64,000 nt of DNA from positions 1,152,063,007-1,152,127,006 of the forward strand of contig CM062807.1 in assembly GCA_031772625.1 (NCBI GenBank), written 5' to 3'. Positions within the stretch are counted from its first letter, which is position 1. Every line of letters begins with the position of its first letter. The position numbers and the translations under genes are program-made. The notes beneath the pieces were generated by a model. It ran no database searches. It saw only the letters and a list, made by a program, of their open reading frames with translations, and was not told the DNA's origin. The stretch comes from Pinus tabuliformis. Taxonomy: Eukaryota > Streptophyta > Pinopsida > Pinales > Pinaceae. Shown here one piece after another: positions 21,124 through 34,213 of this stretch.

Positions 21124-24100
21124 TGTTGAGGCCTCGAAAATCACTGCCACAACACTGGAGATAACCACCCGATCCGAACCTTAAAATGACTCCTTTTCTG
21201 TTTGGGATAGTGGCTCCAACTGGTTCAATTAGGTCCAGTTACCTTCTCCCAACTGCTATCAGCTTTAAATATATCTCTAATTGCTAATATCTAGGGCCAT
21301 CAGATCAATTCTTTGAGTTGATAAAGCAAGAAGAATGATCCTTAAGTTGTTTTTGTAGAACAACCAAACCAATCTAAAGTTTTTCCTCAAAAGAGGACTT
21401 CTAGAAATGTAGAATTAATCTAAATGCAAACTAATTCTAAAATGCAAGAAAAAGGAACTAAATCCTAATCCTATCTCAATTAGGCAGATATAGATATAAC
21501 CCAATCGAGAGAAAAATATTTAAATTATTTGGGATTTAAATATGTTTGGCTTATAATGAATATCAAGCTAACAAAATAATTCAATTAGCTGACATTATGA
21601 ATACCAAAACGTATTCTATTCAGAGACCTCTTAAATGAAATAATGAACCGATAACATTTAGGAAGTAGTTCACAAAATGATATTGATTGTTAAATCAATA
21701 ATTTGAATAATTAAACAAGAATATGAGGAAATAGTTCACAACATATCATTATTTGTTAAATCGATATTAAAAGACAGATTTATGAGTAAATAGTTACTCA
21801 TAAATCGGAATTCAACACATAAGATCAGAGTTAAATAATAACATATGATTGAGACAAATTACTCATACCAACAATAGTGAACAAATATGAATAAAATGAC
21901 ACATTCCTGCCATTCTAAAATGAAAGTAGTATTTAAAACAATATTATTAAAAATACCAATTTATTAAATGCATTTCTCTGGCTCTGGTCTCCAACAACCT
22001 TTTACAATGCTTGAACCTATTCTTTTAAAACTAGAGCTGTAATAGTACGAACTTGGCCCATCAAAACATAATTCGGAGTGAAAAAGAAAATTCCTCAATA
22101 ATCCTTTAGATCTAAGTTTTTCTCCTCTATCCTACAACTCTAAATCCTTTATACAATAGTGCCTTCAAGAATTTGTGAATTATAGAGAAGAGTAGAAATA
22201 CCATGTAATAAGCAATCTGAAAAGATAAATTCACAATTTATTTATGAACAAAATAGAGGCACAAAGATAGAACTACTAGATGCGCGTTGCTCAACTCATA
22301 AAATAAATAACAGCAGTTTAGTATTTCTCACAAAGATGATTCCAGGAGTACAGTAGTGCAACTTCTCAAAATTATTTATGAAAATTCCTAAAACAATGTT
22401 CCAGTCATTCTATTGAAAAAAGTGTGAAAGTACAATAGTGCTAGCTTTCATAAGCCTTTCTTCATAAAATTCCGGACCATTATTTCATACAACGAGTAAG
22501 CTTAAAAAGAAGAAAACAACTGAATCTATTTTGCAGAGCGTTGAGGGCATTTAAACAGATCCCTTCAACAACACTTAAAGGAAAACATTTTTTTGGTGGA
22601 AATGTCTGAATGTGATTTTATGTCTTCATCAGCTTTGTTTGTTCCATCAGATTATCTAGATGCTTGTCTGTCTATTTGGGCTGAACTGTTGCTTGTCAGC
22701 ACAACTATCATCTTTTGTCATGAACCTAAACCAGAAAAACAGGAATCGATAAACTGGAAATAAATGAAACTGATAAGCGAGTTCTATTTGAAACAAATCA
22801 CTTTTGTAGGAAATCGGGAAAAATGTAGAGTTGCAATAAATTATGAATGTAACCATCATGGAGAGGAATGCAAAATGATGCCTGTGATAAGACAAATCGG
22901 ACTTTACTATTTTAACATAAATCGCAATCGCTTTTAGACCGCGGGTAGAACTAAAAATAATCGCAATTGTTTAAAGCCTGGAGTATTCTTAAACTAAATA
23001 AAAAAAGGGGCTTTCTTAAAACATATCGCAATTGGCGTCTAGAAAAGTGGATGTTATGTTATAAATCATGTCTTTTTAAAAGTTGTGATTGTGAAGTGCG
23101 GGATGACGTCATGGTGACGTGGAGGATCCATGTGGTAGAATGATGTGTTATTGAAGATCGCAAAATAGGTTGAAGGCTTACTGGTTTTTTCGAAGGGGGT
23201 TCGAAGTCGTAAGTGGTTTTTGATTGGGGGAGTCTGAAAGAACACAAGAGTGGCATGTAGAGATAGGGCTTAGACGGGAAAACCACTTTTTAGATCCTCC
23301 CTTTGAGAAACTTAAAATTGAGTGCAGGGCGGTCTAAAACCATTATCTGTCATTGATCGGGGCCGGTAGATCTAGGTCGTTCATTTTAGTACATAAGTCT
23401 AGCTTTGGTTATATCACAATCGGTGTTCAAAGCGGAGGTACACATGACATATGTTTTAAGTCCCGAAAGACTTGCGATTTGCGATAGGCAGGATGACATC
23501 GCAAATGATGTCACATGTGACATGGATATGACATCATTGATGACGTCATATCGCAATCGGCATGAAAGATCATATTGCAATTGCACTTGGCATAAGGCTC
23601 GAGTCTTTGGAAATTTTCAATTGCATGGATGTGATATTTTAATGAATTGCAATGAATAATCTTCACGGGTCCGGGCTTAATTGCAATCACAATTCAGTTA
23701 AGGCAAGGGGTAAGAGGTAGGACTTTTGGAAGCTGTGATAACCGCGGAAGCAATATTTTAATGAATTACAGTGTATAATCCCATTAGTTCCATGCCTTAT
23801 CGCATATCGCAATCGGTAAAGGGAGCAGAGTATGGACTTTGGAACTTTTGTGATAGCCTGCGGGTGCAGGATTTTATGGATTTTCATGTATTTCCCGTCA
23901 GGTCCGAGCTTTATCGCAACTGGCTAAGGTAGGATACATGGACTTATATAATAGAAGATCATGCGATTGCGATGGACGCGAAGAATTTATTTCTTATGAT
24001 TAATTTTCCATCTGGTCTATTGACGAATATCGCAATTGGTGTTTGTGGGGAAGTCTTTGCCTTCGGATTTTTTTATTATTATTATGGGATGTGCGATGCG

Positions 24101-24511
24101 GGGTATGAAGAAGAGTCGGAGTTTGTAAAGAGTTAACTTTTGTTTATAAATATTTTAACCTTTGGGGATTAAAAACTCTGATTATTTTGTTTTTTAACTA
24201 AATAACCCATATTATTTATTACTTAAGGTTTTTTAAAACCTAAGTATAAGTCTTGGTTTCGGGGGCTATTTGAAATTTGGTTTTTTGGATAATCAAGGTT
24301 TAATAGTTGGGTTTTAATTAAAAATCCTAAGTATTAAACTTTGATTATAGGATTTTATTAACATTTTTTTTCTATTTTTTTTTAATTTTTTGGTTTTTTA
24401 AAGAGATAAAAATTAAAGGTTTTCTAAAACTAAAGGATCCCTATTTTAATATAATAAATTTCATAGGAAATTTATAATATATTAAAATGGGGTTTGTTGA
24501 GCAATACAACA
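21124..24511 (-). repeat. 3' LTR of the 13-kb element
   Basis: Aligns collinearly with 30819-34207, with small indels. It holds recurrent ATCGCAATCG-like motifs at about 22920-24060. Its last 500 bp are very AT-rich. No gene is recognised in it. Confidence 0.9.
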
Positions 24512-26287
24512 ATTGGTGATCACTGGAAGAACCAATTATCTCTTATAATAATGAAATTTTCCAAAAATTCAGTAAAAATAATTTAAGAAGTGAAAACTAT
24601 TTTTTGAAATATCTAGATAAATAAAATTGCTCTGGTTATAAAACTCATTAAATTGAAATTTCTTTTAAAAACCTTTTGTGAATGAAAAACTCCTATTTAC
24701 TTGTATCAGTCATTAATCAGTTGTGAAAATAAAGTAGATGGCATTTTTATGACTTAGCTTATAATGTACTCGTTCATCACAAGTAGAGCCATTACTTCTA
24801 GCAAGTGTTCATAGCCCCGATAGGGTTACCTTTTAACCAACAGCAATCCAGTATCCCATCCATTTAATAATGCAATAATTAAAGGTAAATATTATTTTTC
24901 TTTTCTTTTCTTTTTTGATGCTAAAAAGCCATTATTCTGGTTTGGTGGCCAGATAATGACAATGCCATTCACCAGTAACAATAAAACTAAACAATTTGGC
25001 TCGTGATTAGACCCCTTGTCTTACAATTAAAAATCGTAATCCATTACCCTGATTTGGTGTTCGGTGCAGTAATGTCGGTTTAATTGGTTCCCTATGAACA
25101 TGGCAAGTAGGCTCGTGATGAGACCTCTTATCTTTTTAGATTTTTTTATATTTTAGAATCACACTCTAAAAAATTATTTTTTAAAGGATGGAGAGGATCG
25201 TTGACTCCTTAAGAGTTTTGGATGACAAATCCGAGTTGAAAGTGTTTTAGTCGTAAGACGATCTTTACTTTTTAAGGATAACCTTTTTCTTTACTGAAAC
25301 TAGAGTAAAAGGATATAATTTTTGAGTTTTTTAAAGATTTTACAACTTAATGGAAAAAAATTCAGAGTTAATAATTTTTATCTAATTTTCAATTTTCATA
25401 ACCACTTCTTGAAAAATTCCTACTTTCAAATTGAAAAATCATAAAATGGTTTTCAAGAGATGTTGATGAAAGGCCAAGAGTATGTCATTTAACATTATTA
25501 TCTAAAAGAAAAAGTAAATGTGATATGATAACTAAATTCTCAAGATATAACCATTCACAAGTATGATGATAAAATCACTCAAAACCAAATCTAAAAGGAA
25601 AACTTTACAAAATTGTTTATGCAAATTTCTTAACAAAAGAGGAAAAAGATAATGAAGAAAACATTCCTTCTTATGTCGAAATCTAGATAAATCGAATTTG
25701 CAAAGTTAAAAGCATTTAGTAATAATTCAGTTTGAATGAGAAAATTTTCTATTTATTTATCTTTTTCAAAAGTAGAACTTGTAAAAAGCATTTTAACCAT
25801 TTTTTAATCAGAGTAATGCTTTTGAAGAAAAAGATTAAGGTTTAGAACTTCCCCATTTTGGCTAATTCAATGAAAATCGTTACTACTTCTTTGAACTCGC
25901 AATTTGATCTAGTGAAGGTGTGAAAATGTTTGTGAAGAGCTGCAAAAGGTAGTTACATATCAGTAGAAAATAAGGAAACAAAACTAAATCTAAAAAGTAA
26001 AGAAATGAATGAAAGTGAGTATATGAGACTTACCATTGAAGAATTTAATTTATTCTTACTAGAAAGATATGACTTTCTCCAATGCAAGGCAATTAACTCA
26101 AAATCATTATTTATTAAAACTTATCTAAATTAATCTACTCTTAATTCTAACATAATGAAGAAAACATGACTATGTATAATCATACTTCCAATGTAACCAT
26201 TCCCTTGTTTTATTACCTACCTATATATACAAGTCAAAAGTTAGTAACAAGATAACAAAAATAATCAAAACCAAACAAAATTTACGA
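24512..26287. other. AT-rich interior of the 13-kb element, no gene seen
   Basis: No open frame over 60 codons and no motif was recognised. Short repeats of the form ATTATTCTGG/ATTACCCTGG, TTTGGTG and GGCTCGTGAT(T/G)AGACC occur near 24920-25130. Confidence 0.5.
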
Positions 26288-26477
26288 ATTAGGCCGATAG
26301 GCCTTTCCTATGCATCAACTTTTCGTCAACACTTTTATTCTGATCCGTTTGATCAGGGGAGACACTTTCAACCGTTGATTTGATTAGGCCGATAGACCTT
26401 TTCTATGCATCAACTTTTCGTCAACACTTTTATTCTGATCCGTTCGATCAGGGGAGACACTTTCAACCGTTGATTTG
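26288..26477. repeat. Tandem duplication, two 95-bp units
   Basis: Units start at 26288 and 26383 with ATTAGGCCGATAG and are nearly identical (GATCCGTTTGATC against GATCCGTTCGATC). A smaller duplication (CCATTCTTTTATGTCACTC, twice) follows near 26580-26642. Confidence 0.93.
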
Positions 26478-27060
26478 AAGTGTGACTGCTTTTTCCAAAT
26501 ATCGGTTGAGTTGCCTTCTTTTCACCTCCGAGTTCTGCTGTGGGCTCGTGGCATGGCAAGAGATTTTTACTACTTTTTCCCATTCTTTTATGTCACTCTT
26601 GTAGATATTTTTACTGCTTTTCCCATTCTTTTATGTCACTCTTGGCCTCAGAGTTAATAGTGTCTGCCAGTGGTTGTTCTTCTTCTTCTTCCCTGGATTT
26701 TGGCAATCATTGTTCTTCTTCCCTGGCTTTTGGCTTTTTTTCCAAATGTAAGGCTCGAGTGGATTATTCCCGGAATATGCTTCGTCTGAAATCTATCTAT
26801 GGTTGTCATTTGAGGAGTGTGAAGGGTCTCATTTCCTCCCCACCGCTCTACCTGCCTTCGTTCTCCTTCATCCCAAGGCTTGCATTTAAATAATGGAAAC
26901 GACCTGTGCATTTCTACATCTCTGCTCCAACTGATTTGTGCATAACATGGCGGAAAATTTGGGGATGTTATGTGGTGCGGTGAATGGCTGTGCGTTTGGA
27001 ATTGAATCACCGTAGACCAACTCTTTTATGTTCTGTGTTTTGTTGGCATCTTGATCATTC

Positions 27061-27162
27061 ATGGAAGGGCAGGGAAAGGTGGTTGGAGGATGGGGTGCTT
27101 TGAAGAAGAACTCCACCTCGTTGAGAAGCAAGGTGAGGTTGAAGTTTCCAGTGGGAAGAATC
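27061..27162 (+). pseudogene. Possible histone H2A N-terminal fragment
   Basis: The plus-strand frame starting ATG at 27061 reads MEGQGKV, then a KK..S stretch, and ends ...LKFPVGRI at 27162. Plant H2A begins ME..GKV, has KK..S, then ..LQFPVGRI. FPVGRI is the diagnostic hexapeptide and about half of the 20 residues before its end agree with no gap. After the hexamer the resemblance stops, and no core of the histone fold follows in this frame. Only about a quarter of the gene would remain. It sits in the GC-richer island (26500-27430) of the 13-kb element. Chance similarity is possible. Confidence 0.35.
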
Positions 27163-27429
27163 ACCCAGCTTCTGTGGTTGATAAGAACAATCCTCATAAT
27201 CTGCCTAATCAGATTATTCAGTTCCAGCTGCAACCATCTAATCATGGCTACATCAAAGAAATATATTACAAATTCAGCTTTCTTGGAGATTTCCTAAGGT
27301 TGCGCAAAAAGCATCATCATGATCATTTCAATGCGTTCCATCGGAAAGAAAAAAATGCTGAATCAAAATTAGATTTACTGAGTGGTCATAGATCGTCAGT
27401 GGGAAGAATAAAAAAAATATTTGGGTGAA

Positions 27430-28860
27430 AAATTGACGGACCGACGCCTTTGCAACCTGATCAAGTAAAACTCACTAAGAAGGTACCTTGACTACTGTCT
27501 CTTTGTTTTCCAATAGTATCCATGAATTAATCTTTAATATCTAATACCCAATAACATGACAATGGTGCAGGCAAAGCGGGTCCTCCTGCAAAATATGCAT
27601 CAAAAGTTTGAAACTAAGAAATCGGACGACCGCTTAGTCCATACTCCATCAAAATAACTCCATGCACCAAAAATTCTTGAAATCACCAGTACTACCTTGT
27701 ATTGTAAACTTGGAAGAAATAGTGAACAAAGGAAGCGCAACATTGCACATTCTTCATCTTTTGCACAAACAAATGGTGACCGAAGTGTGTCTGTGCCAGC
27801 GGAGCATGAGCTTTATTCTCAGGGAGCTGCAGATTATGAGATGTCGACGCATACTGACTGTAAGCAAATTCTTTCAAAGAATATAAGAGTTATCATTATA
27901 TTTGAAAATGCATGAATATTAGAGTTTTGTAATGGTGATGCTCACAGTTTGCAGATTCTTATTTTATATTACTACAGATATCATTCTGGAGTGGTACTTG
28001 CTACCACAAAAAATAGGAAAATGGGCAAACAAAAATTGTAAAAAATGCCAAAATATGAGAAAAATCATAAAAATTCTAAGCAACTTGAACAACACCACAG
28101 AGGAAAGTCTAAGTTCTAAATTTTTTACAACAAAGTGCTTTTGTAGCTTCAGTCCACATGGCAGGGAAGCCAGATTTTTTGTTCCGCCGCAGGACAACGT
28201 TGCAGCTTTTGAAGTCAACATTCTTCTTTATGTGTGCGAGCATGAAGCCTCCGAGGCGAAAGGCGACCGAAGAAAGCTACAAAAAAGGTCACTATCATCC
28301 CCTTAACTGGTCATCGACTTTATTTTTTTTATTTTTTTAGATGGCAATGATTGGTTTGCACAGTCAAGACTCTGGAACACTAGCGTTTATATTTGCTACT
28401 TCTTTGCTTTTGAATGGGGATAATGCTCTCGCATTGCAGAGCTGGGTTTCGTTTTTTGTGGTTCTATTATGGCTCATGAATGGATGTGTTTATGGATTGA
28501 AATTTAAGGAAAATATGGGTTTACTGTAGCATATGAATGGGATGCATCCAAGCATTTAAATTTCAGAAGTTGGGTTTATTGCGCATATGAAATGGCATGT
28601 GTTCATTCTTTTGAAATTTTAGTCAGGGAAAAGAAAGGATGGATTTCGTATTGCATATGAATGAGATGTATTCTTCTTATGTGCTTGACCATCTATAAAG
28701 GTTTATTGATTTTGGGTAATTAACTTACTCTAAAATGAAATAAGACATTCAATGCATTCCTTGTAATATAGATATAAACAAAACATCTAAATAAAAGTAA
28801 TTGCACAATAATCCAATCCAAGAAAACAAGGTTTTCTACAAACCAATTAATTCTTCTAGA
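27430..28860. other. Interior of the 13-kb element, no gene seen
   Basis: Short open frames on both strands (60-124 codons) show no recognisable domain. TATGAATGGGATG/ATGAATGAGATG-type near-repeats occur at 28530-28670. Confidence 0.45.
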
Positions 28861-28865
28861 AAAAT

Positions 28866-29760
28866 TCAACAATTCCAATTTAATAATCCTATCGGCCTCT
28901 CTTTGTACCTTTTGGGACAATTGCTAGTTACATCTAATGTAAAATTATGTACAAAAACAAGTTTATTTACAATTAACCTGTTAGTAAACCATCTTTTTTG
29001 GAAAGCATGCTCTAAACAAATATTAATGGGATCATAAAAGAATGAATGTATATTTGTTAAAGAATGAAAGCTTTCCAAAGGAGATGATGGAAAAGCTTGT
29101 TGTGAAGGAAGAACATTCTCAAGATTTAAATTTGACTGGTGATGAAATGATTGGAATGAATTTCTGAATGTCGAATTAAATTGGAAATGAAATAGTTTTT
29201 TATATTCAAGATTATAAGAAACCAATTCATTATTTTCACTTAATAAATCTTGATGATATTCAATATTGGGAATTTAATATGCTTGCAAAAAGAAAAGAAA
29301 GCAAAATGAAAGAATGTAAAAACAAATAAATCATTATGAAAAGTAAAATTACAAAATAATTTTACAAGGCAATTCTGGAACCTATGGTGGATTTCAGTCA
29401 ATGAATTACCACTAAAAGGACATTCCATGAAAAATTAAAAAATGCAAATTTATAAAAGAGAATCAGAATGAAATACATTAGAAACTCGCGAAATTAACTC
29501 ATCAAAATTCTTAAAATTAAGTTTGTGTTCAGTAAGATGGATCAATTTTCAAGATAGATCAAGACAGTGTGCAAATCTTTACATGATAGATCAATTTTCG
29601 AAATTGGTACACTTTGTACAAGATGTGATTCATTGTCATCATCATCATGATAATTGTCATAAATTACCTTCTTTTTATGAAAATCAAATGACTGGTCTGA
29701 AATAATAGAATCAAGAAATACAAAAGAAGAAGATTTTTCAATTAAAGGATTATCATTCAA
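28866..29760 (-). pseudogene. Minus-strand open segments downstream of gag in the 13-kb element, unrecognised
   Basis: Three open segments (29760-29542, 29428-29240, 29225-28866) follow the gag-like region on the same strand. They include an acidic stretch (DNYHDDDDNESH) and a basic C-terminal part. No enzyme motif is visible. Inference: they may be the broken remains of the element's polyprotein. They could also be chance frames in AT-rich DNA. Confidence 0.3.
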
Positions 29761-29976
29761 ATGATTGCTAGATGTAGAATTTTCAAAACAAGAACTAGGA
29801 AATTATCAACTGAAAGATTATTGTGATCATCATTAATTATAACTTTGATTTGAAAAGACATCAGGATAATGAAAATAATGTATTCCAGAATATAATGACA
29901 ACTTAAATGAATTGTTTATAGAACTTTCCGTAATATAATCTAGGTTTAAGGAAAGTATTTCAATTGCAGTTACATG

Positions 29977-30750
29977 TTATAAATTTTCTAAAGTTGCCTT
30001 CAAAGAAGATAAACTGATGTGTTCATTTTTCAAGTCTTGTAGCTTGGATTTATTTGGACCTACTGATTGATCACACGTGTTATTAAAATTTGTTTTAATT
30101 GCATCTTCAAAAAGAAAATGAGAATTAAAACTTTCTAAAGAAGAACTTTGTGATTCAATTACAGTTTCGGGTCTGGGTTCCATAAAATCATTTAGTGATT
30201 CAAGAGTAGTTAATGTATTAGATGTGTCATGTTCTTCATTAATTGATTCATTATTTTTGGTATTTGAAGAAACAAGAGAAGTGAAACGTTCAATTAAATC
30301 TTCAGTTGAAGGAAAATTATCTAAATGAAATCTATAACAAAATGACCAAAATCTATTATAAAAATCATATAAAGATTCATTATCATACATGTAAAGATTA
30401 TCTAATTCTAAACACAAACTATTGTAACTGTAATTCTGATGTGCTTTGAGAAATACCTAGCAAAAATGTTTCCATGAATGAATCGACTTCTCGAGAAGCA
30501 CCAAGAACCATTTATGGATCCGTCCTCTGAATGTGAGAGTGAAAAGCCTACATATCTCATTATCAACGATTATATTAAAATATTTATATATATTAACAAA
30601 ACCAACAATATGATTTAACGCAAAAATATTATTCTCACCATCTAACTTTAACTGTGACAAGGACTCGATCTACTTCTTGGGCATGCCTCGTGTAGGCTTA
30701 GGTGCATTAAATGCATGACTAAGTGTAGGAATGCATCTAGGAGTCATGAT
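29977..30750 (-). pseudogene. gag-like remnant of the 13-kb element
   Basis: Minus strand, ATG at 30750 (MTPRCIPTLSHAFNAP). The central part (GRIHKWFLVLLEKSIHSWKHF, then a VFLKAHQNY stretch) follows the W..L....I.SW..F pattern of plant retrotransposon gag domains. Acidic, Ser- and Glu-rich sequence follows to 29977. At least two in-frame TAG stops interrupt it: one after RGMPKK and one after KHFC at 30457-30459. Its position just after the PBS-like site agrees with a gag role. Confidence 0.6.
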
Positions 30751-30799
30751 TAGTTAAAAATTATATAACAAAATCTAAACAAATAACTAATTCAGAGCC

Positions 30800-30818
30800 C
30801 TCCTTTTAGCGCCAAAAA
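30800..30818 (-). other. Primer-binding-site-like sequence of the 13-kb element
   Basis: On the minus strand TTTGGCGCTAAAAGGAGGG directly follows the LTR end. TGGCGC starts are common in plant gypsy PBS sites. It fixes the element's orientation as minus. The matching tRNA was not identified. Confidence 0.55.
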
Positions 30819-33800
30819 TGTTGAGGCCTCGAAAATCGTTGCCACAACATTGGAGATAACCACCCAGTCCGGACCTTAAAAAAAATTCTTTTACATTTGG
30901 GATAGTGGTTCCAACTGGTTGAATTAGGTCGACTTACCTTCTCCCAACCACTATCATCTTTACATATATCTCTAATTGCTAATAGCTAGGGCCATCAGAT
31001 CAATTCTTCGAGCTGATCAAGCAAGAAGAATGATCCTTAAGTTGTTTCTATGGAACAACCAAACCAATCTAAAGTTTTTCCTCAAAATAGGACTTCTAGA
31101 AATGTAGAACTAATCTAAATTCAAACTAATTCTAAAATGCAATAAAAAGGAACTAAATCCTAATCCTATCGCAATTAGGCAGATATAGATCTAACCCAAC
31201 CGAGAGCAAAATATTTAAATGATTTGGGATTTAAATATGTTTGGCTTATAATGAATATCAAGCTAACGAAATAGTTCAATCAAATGACATTATGAATACC
31301 AAAACATATTCTAATCAGAGACCTCTTAATTGAAATAATCAACTGATAACATTTAGGAAGTAGTTCACAAAATGATGTTGATTGTTAAATCAATAATTCG
31401 AATAATTAAACAATAATATGAGGAAATAGTTCACAGCATATCATTATTTGTTAAATCGATATTAAAAGACATATTTCTCAGTAAATAGTTACTCAGAGAT
31501 CAAAATTCAACACATAAGAGCAGAGATAAATAATAACATATGACTGAGACAAATTACTCATACCGACAATACTGCACAAATATGAATAAAATGACACATT
31601 CCTGCCATTATAAAATAAAACAGTATTTAAAACAATAGTATTAAAAATACCAATTTATTAAATGCATTTCTCTGGCTCTAGTCTCCAATAGTCTTTTACA
31701 ATGCTTGAACTTCTGCTTTTAAAACTAGAGCTGTAATAGTACGAACTCTGCCCATCAAAACATAATTCAAAGTGCAAAAGAAAAATCCTCAATACTCCTT
31801 CAGATCTGAGTTTTCTCCTCTATCCTACAACTCTAAATCCTTTATAGAACAGTGCCTTCAAGAATTCGTGAATTGCAGAGAAGAGTAGAAATACCATGTA
31901 ATAAGCAATCTGAAAAGATAAATCCACTATTTATTTATGAACAAAATAGAGGCACAAAGATAGAAATACCATATGCATGTTTCTCAACTCATAAAATAAA
32001 TAACAACAATTTATTTTGTCTCACAAAGATGATTCCAAGAGTACAGTAGTGCAACTTCTCAAAATCCTTTATGAAAATTCCTAAAATAATGTTCCAATAG
32101 TTCTATTGAGAAAATTGTGAAAGTACAATAGTGCGATCTTTCGTAAGCCTTTCTTCATAAAATTCCAAACCATTTTTTCATTCAACGAGTAAGCTTAAAT
32201 AGAAGAAAACAACTGAATCCATTGTGCAAAGCGTTGAGGGCATTTAAAAAGATCCCTTCAACAACACTTAAAGAAAACAATTTTTTGGTGGAAATTTTTG
32301 AATGTGATTTGTTGTCTTTATCAACTTTGTTTGTTCCATCGAATTACTTGGATGATTTTCAGTCTATTTGAACTAAACTGCTGCTTGTTAGCACAACTGT
32401 CCTCTTCTGTCATGAACCTGAACAAGAAAAATAGGAATCGATAAGCTGGAAATAAATGAAACTGATAAGCAAGTTTTATTTGAAACAAATCACTTTTGCA
32501 GGAAATCAGGAAAAACGTAGAGTTGCAATAAATTCTGAATATAACCATCATGGAGAGGAATGCAGAGTGATGCCTTTTATAAGACAAGTCAAACTTTACT
32601 GTTGTAAATCGCAATCGCTTTTACTGTTGTAAATCAAAATCATTTTAAAGCCTCGAATATTCTTAAACAAAATAAAAAAGGGGCTTTCTTAAAATATATC
32701 GCAATTGGTGTTCAAAAAGGTGGATGTGATGTTATAAACTATCTTTTTAAAACTTGCAATTGCGAAGTGTGGGATAGCGTCATGGTGACGTGGAGGATCC
32801 ATGTGGCAGATGATGCAATAGAATGATGTGTTATCACAGATCGCAAAACAGGCAGGAGACTTAGTGGTTTTTTCAAAGGGGGTTCGAAGTGGTAAGTGGT
32901 TTGTGAAGGGGGGAGTCCGAAATAATGGAGTGACACATAGAGATAGGGCTTAGACGATAAAACCACTTTTAAGACCCCCCTTGTGAGAAAATTAAAATTA
33001 AGCACAAGGTGGTGTGAAACCATTATCTATCGTTGATCCCGGCGGATAGATCTGGGCCATTCATTTTAGTAGATAAGTCTAGCTTTAGTTATATCGCAAT
33101 CGGCGTTTAAAGTGGAGGTACACATGACATATGTTTTAAGTCTCGAAAGACTTGCGATTTGCGATGAGCAGGATGACGTGGCGAATGACATCACATGTGA
33201 CGTGGAGGATGACGTGGAGCTGACGTCATTGATGATTTCATATCACAATCAGCATGAAAGTTGATATCGCAATCGCACTTGGCATAAGACTTGACTCTTT
33301 CGAACTTTGCGATTGCGCAGATGCGATATTTTAATGAATTTCAGTGAATAATCTTCGCGGATCCGGACTTAATCACAATTGCAATTTGGTTAAGGCAGGA
33401 GGTAGGAGGTAGGCTTTTGGAAACTGCAATAGCCATGGACGTGATATTTTAATGAATTACAATGTATAATCTCGTCAGATCTGGACCTTATCGCATATCG
33501 CAATCAGGAAAGGGAGCGGAGTATAGACTTTGGAACTTTTGCGATAACCTGCAGACACAGGATTTTATGGATTTGCATGTATCTTCCTGTCGGGTCTGGG
33601 ATTTATCGCATATCACAATCGACTAAGGTAGGGGGCATGGACTTATATAATAGTGGACCATGTGATTGCAATGGACGTGGGGAATTCATTTCTTATGATT
33701 AATTTTCTTGTCATGTCCGGTTGACGAATATCGCAATCAGTGTTAGTGGGGAAGCCTTTTCTTCTGGAATTTTTTTATTATAATTATGGGATGTACGATG

Positions 33801-34207
33801 CGGAGTATTGCAGAGAGTACAAGTTTGTAAAGGGTTAACTTTTGTTTATAAAGATTTTAACCTTTGGGGATTAAAAACTTTGATTTATTTTGTTTTTTAA
33901 CTAAATAACCCATATTATTTATTACTTAAGGTTTTTTAAAGGCTAAGTATAAGTCTTGGTTCCAAGGATTATTTGAAATTAGTTTTTTGGATAATCAAGG
34001 TTTAATACTTGGGTTTTAATTAAAAATCCTAAGTATTAAACTTTGATTATAGGATTTTACTAACATTTTTTTTCTATTTTTTAATTTTTGTTTTTTAAAG
34101 AGATAAAAATTAAAGGTTTTCTAAAACTAAAGGTCCCCTATTTTTATATAATAAATTTCATAGGAAACTTATAATATATTGAAATGAGGTTTGTTGAACT
34201 GTACAAT
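30819..34207 (-). repeat. 5' LTR of the 13-kb element
   Basis: Starts TGTTGAGGCCTCG and matches 21124-24511. It ends at about 34207, before GGGTAG; the exact terminal bases differ between the two copies (TACAACA against TACAAT). Confidence 0.9.
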
Positions 34208-34213
34208 GGGTAG

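Larger units (their letters stand above)
21124..34207 (-). mobile_element. 13-kb LTR retrotransposon with 3.4-kb LTRs and no recognisable pol
   Basis: Direct repeats of about 3.4 kb (21124-24511 and 30819-34207) both start TGTTGAGGCCTCG. GGGTAG flanks the element on both sides (21118-21123 and 34208-34213), consistent with a 5-bp target duplication plus a shared base. The insertion interrupts the integrase of copia-B. The 6.3-kb interior has a minus-strand gag-like region (30750-29977), further minus-strand open segments, a GC-richer island at 26500-27430 and AT-rich filler. No RT, RNase H or integrase motif was seen, so it is probably non-autonomous or internally deleted. Confidence 0.9.

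Noticed and set aside
28866-29225. Minus-strand 119-codon frame as an independent host gene
   Set aside because: It lies within the 13-kb LTR element on the same strand as its gag remnant, with no recognisable domain; more likely element-derived or chance.
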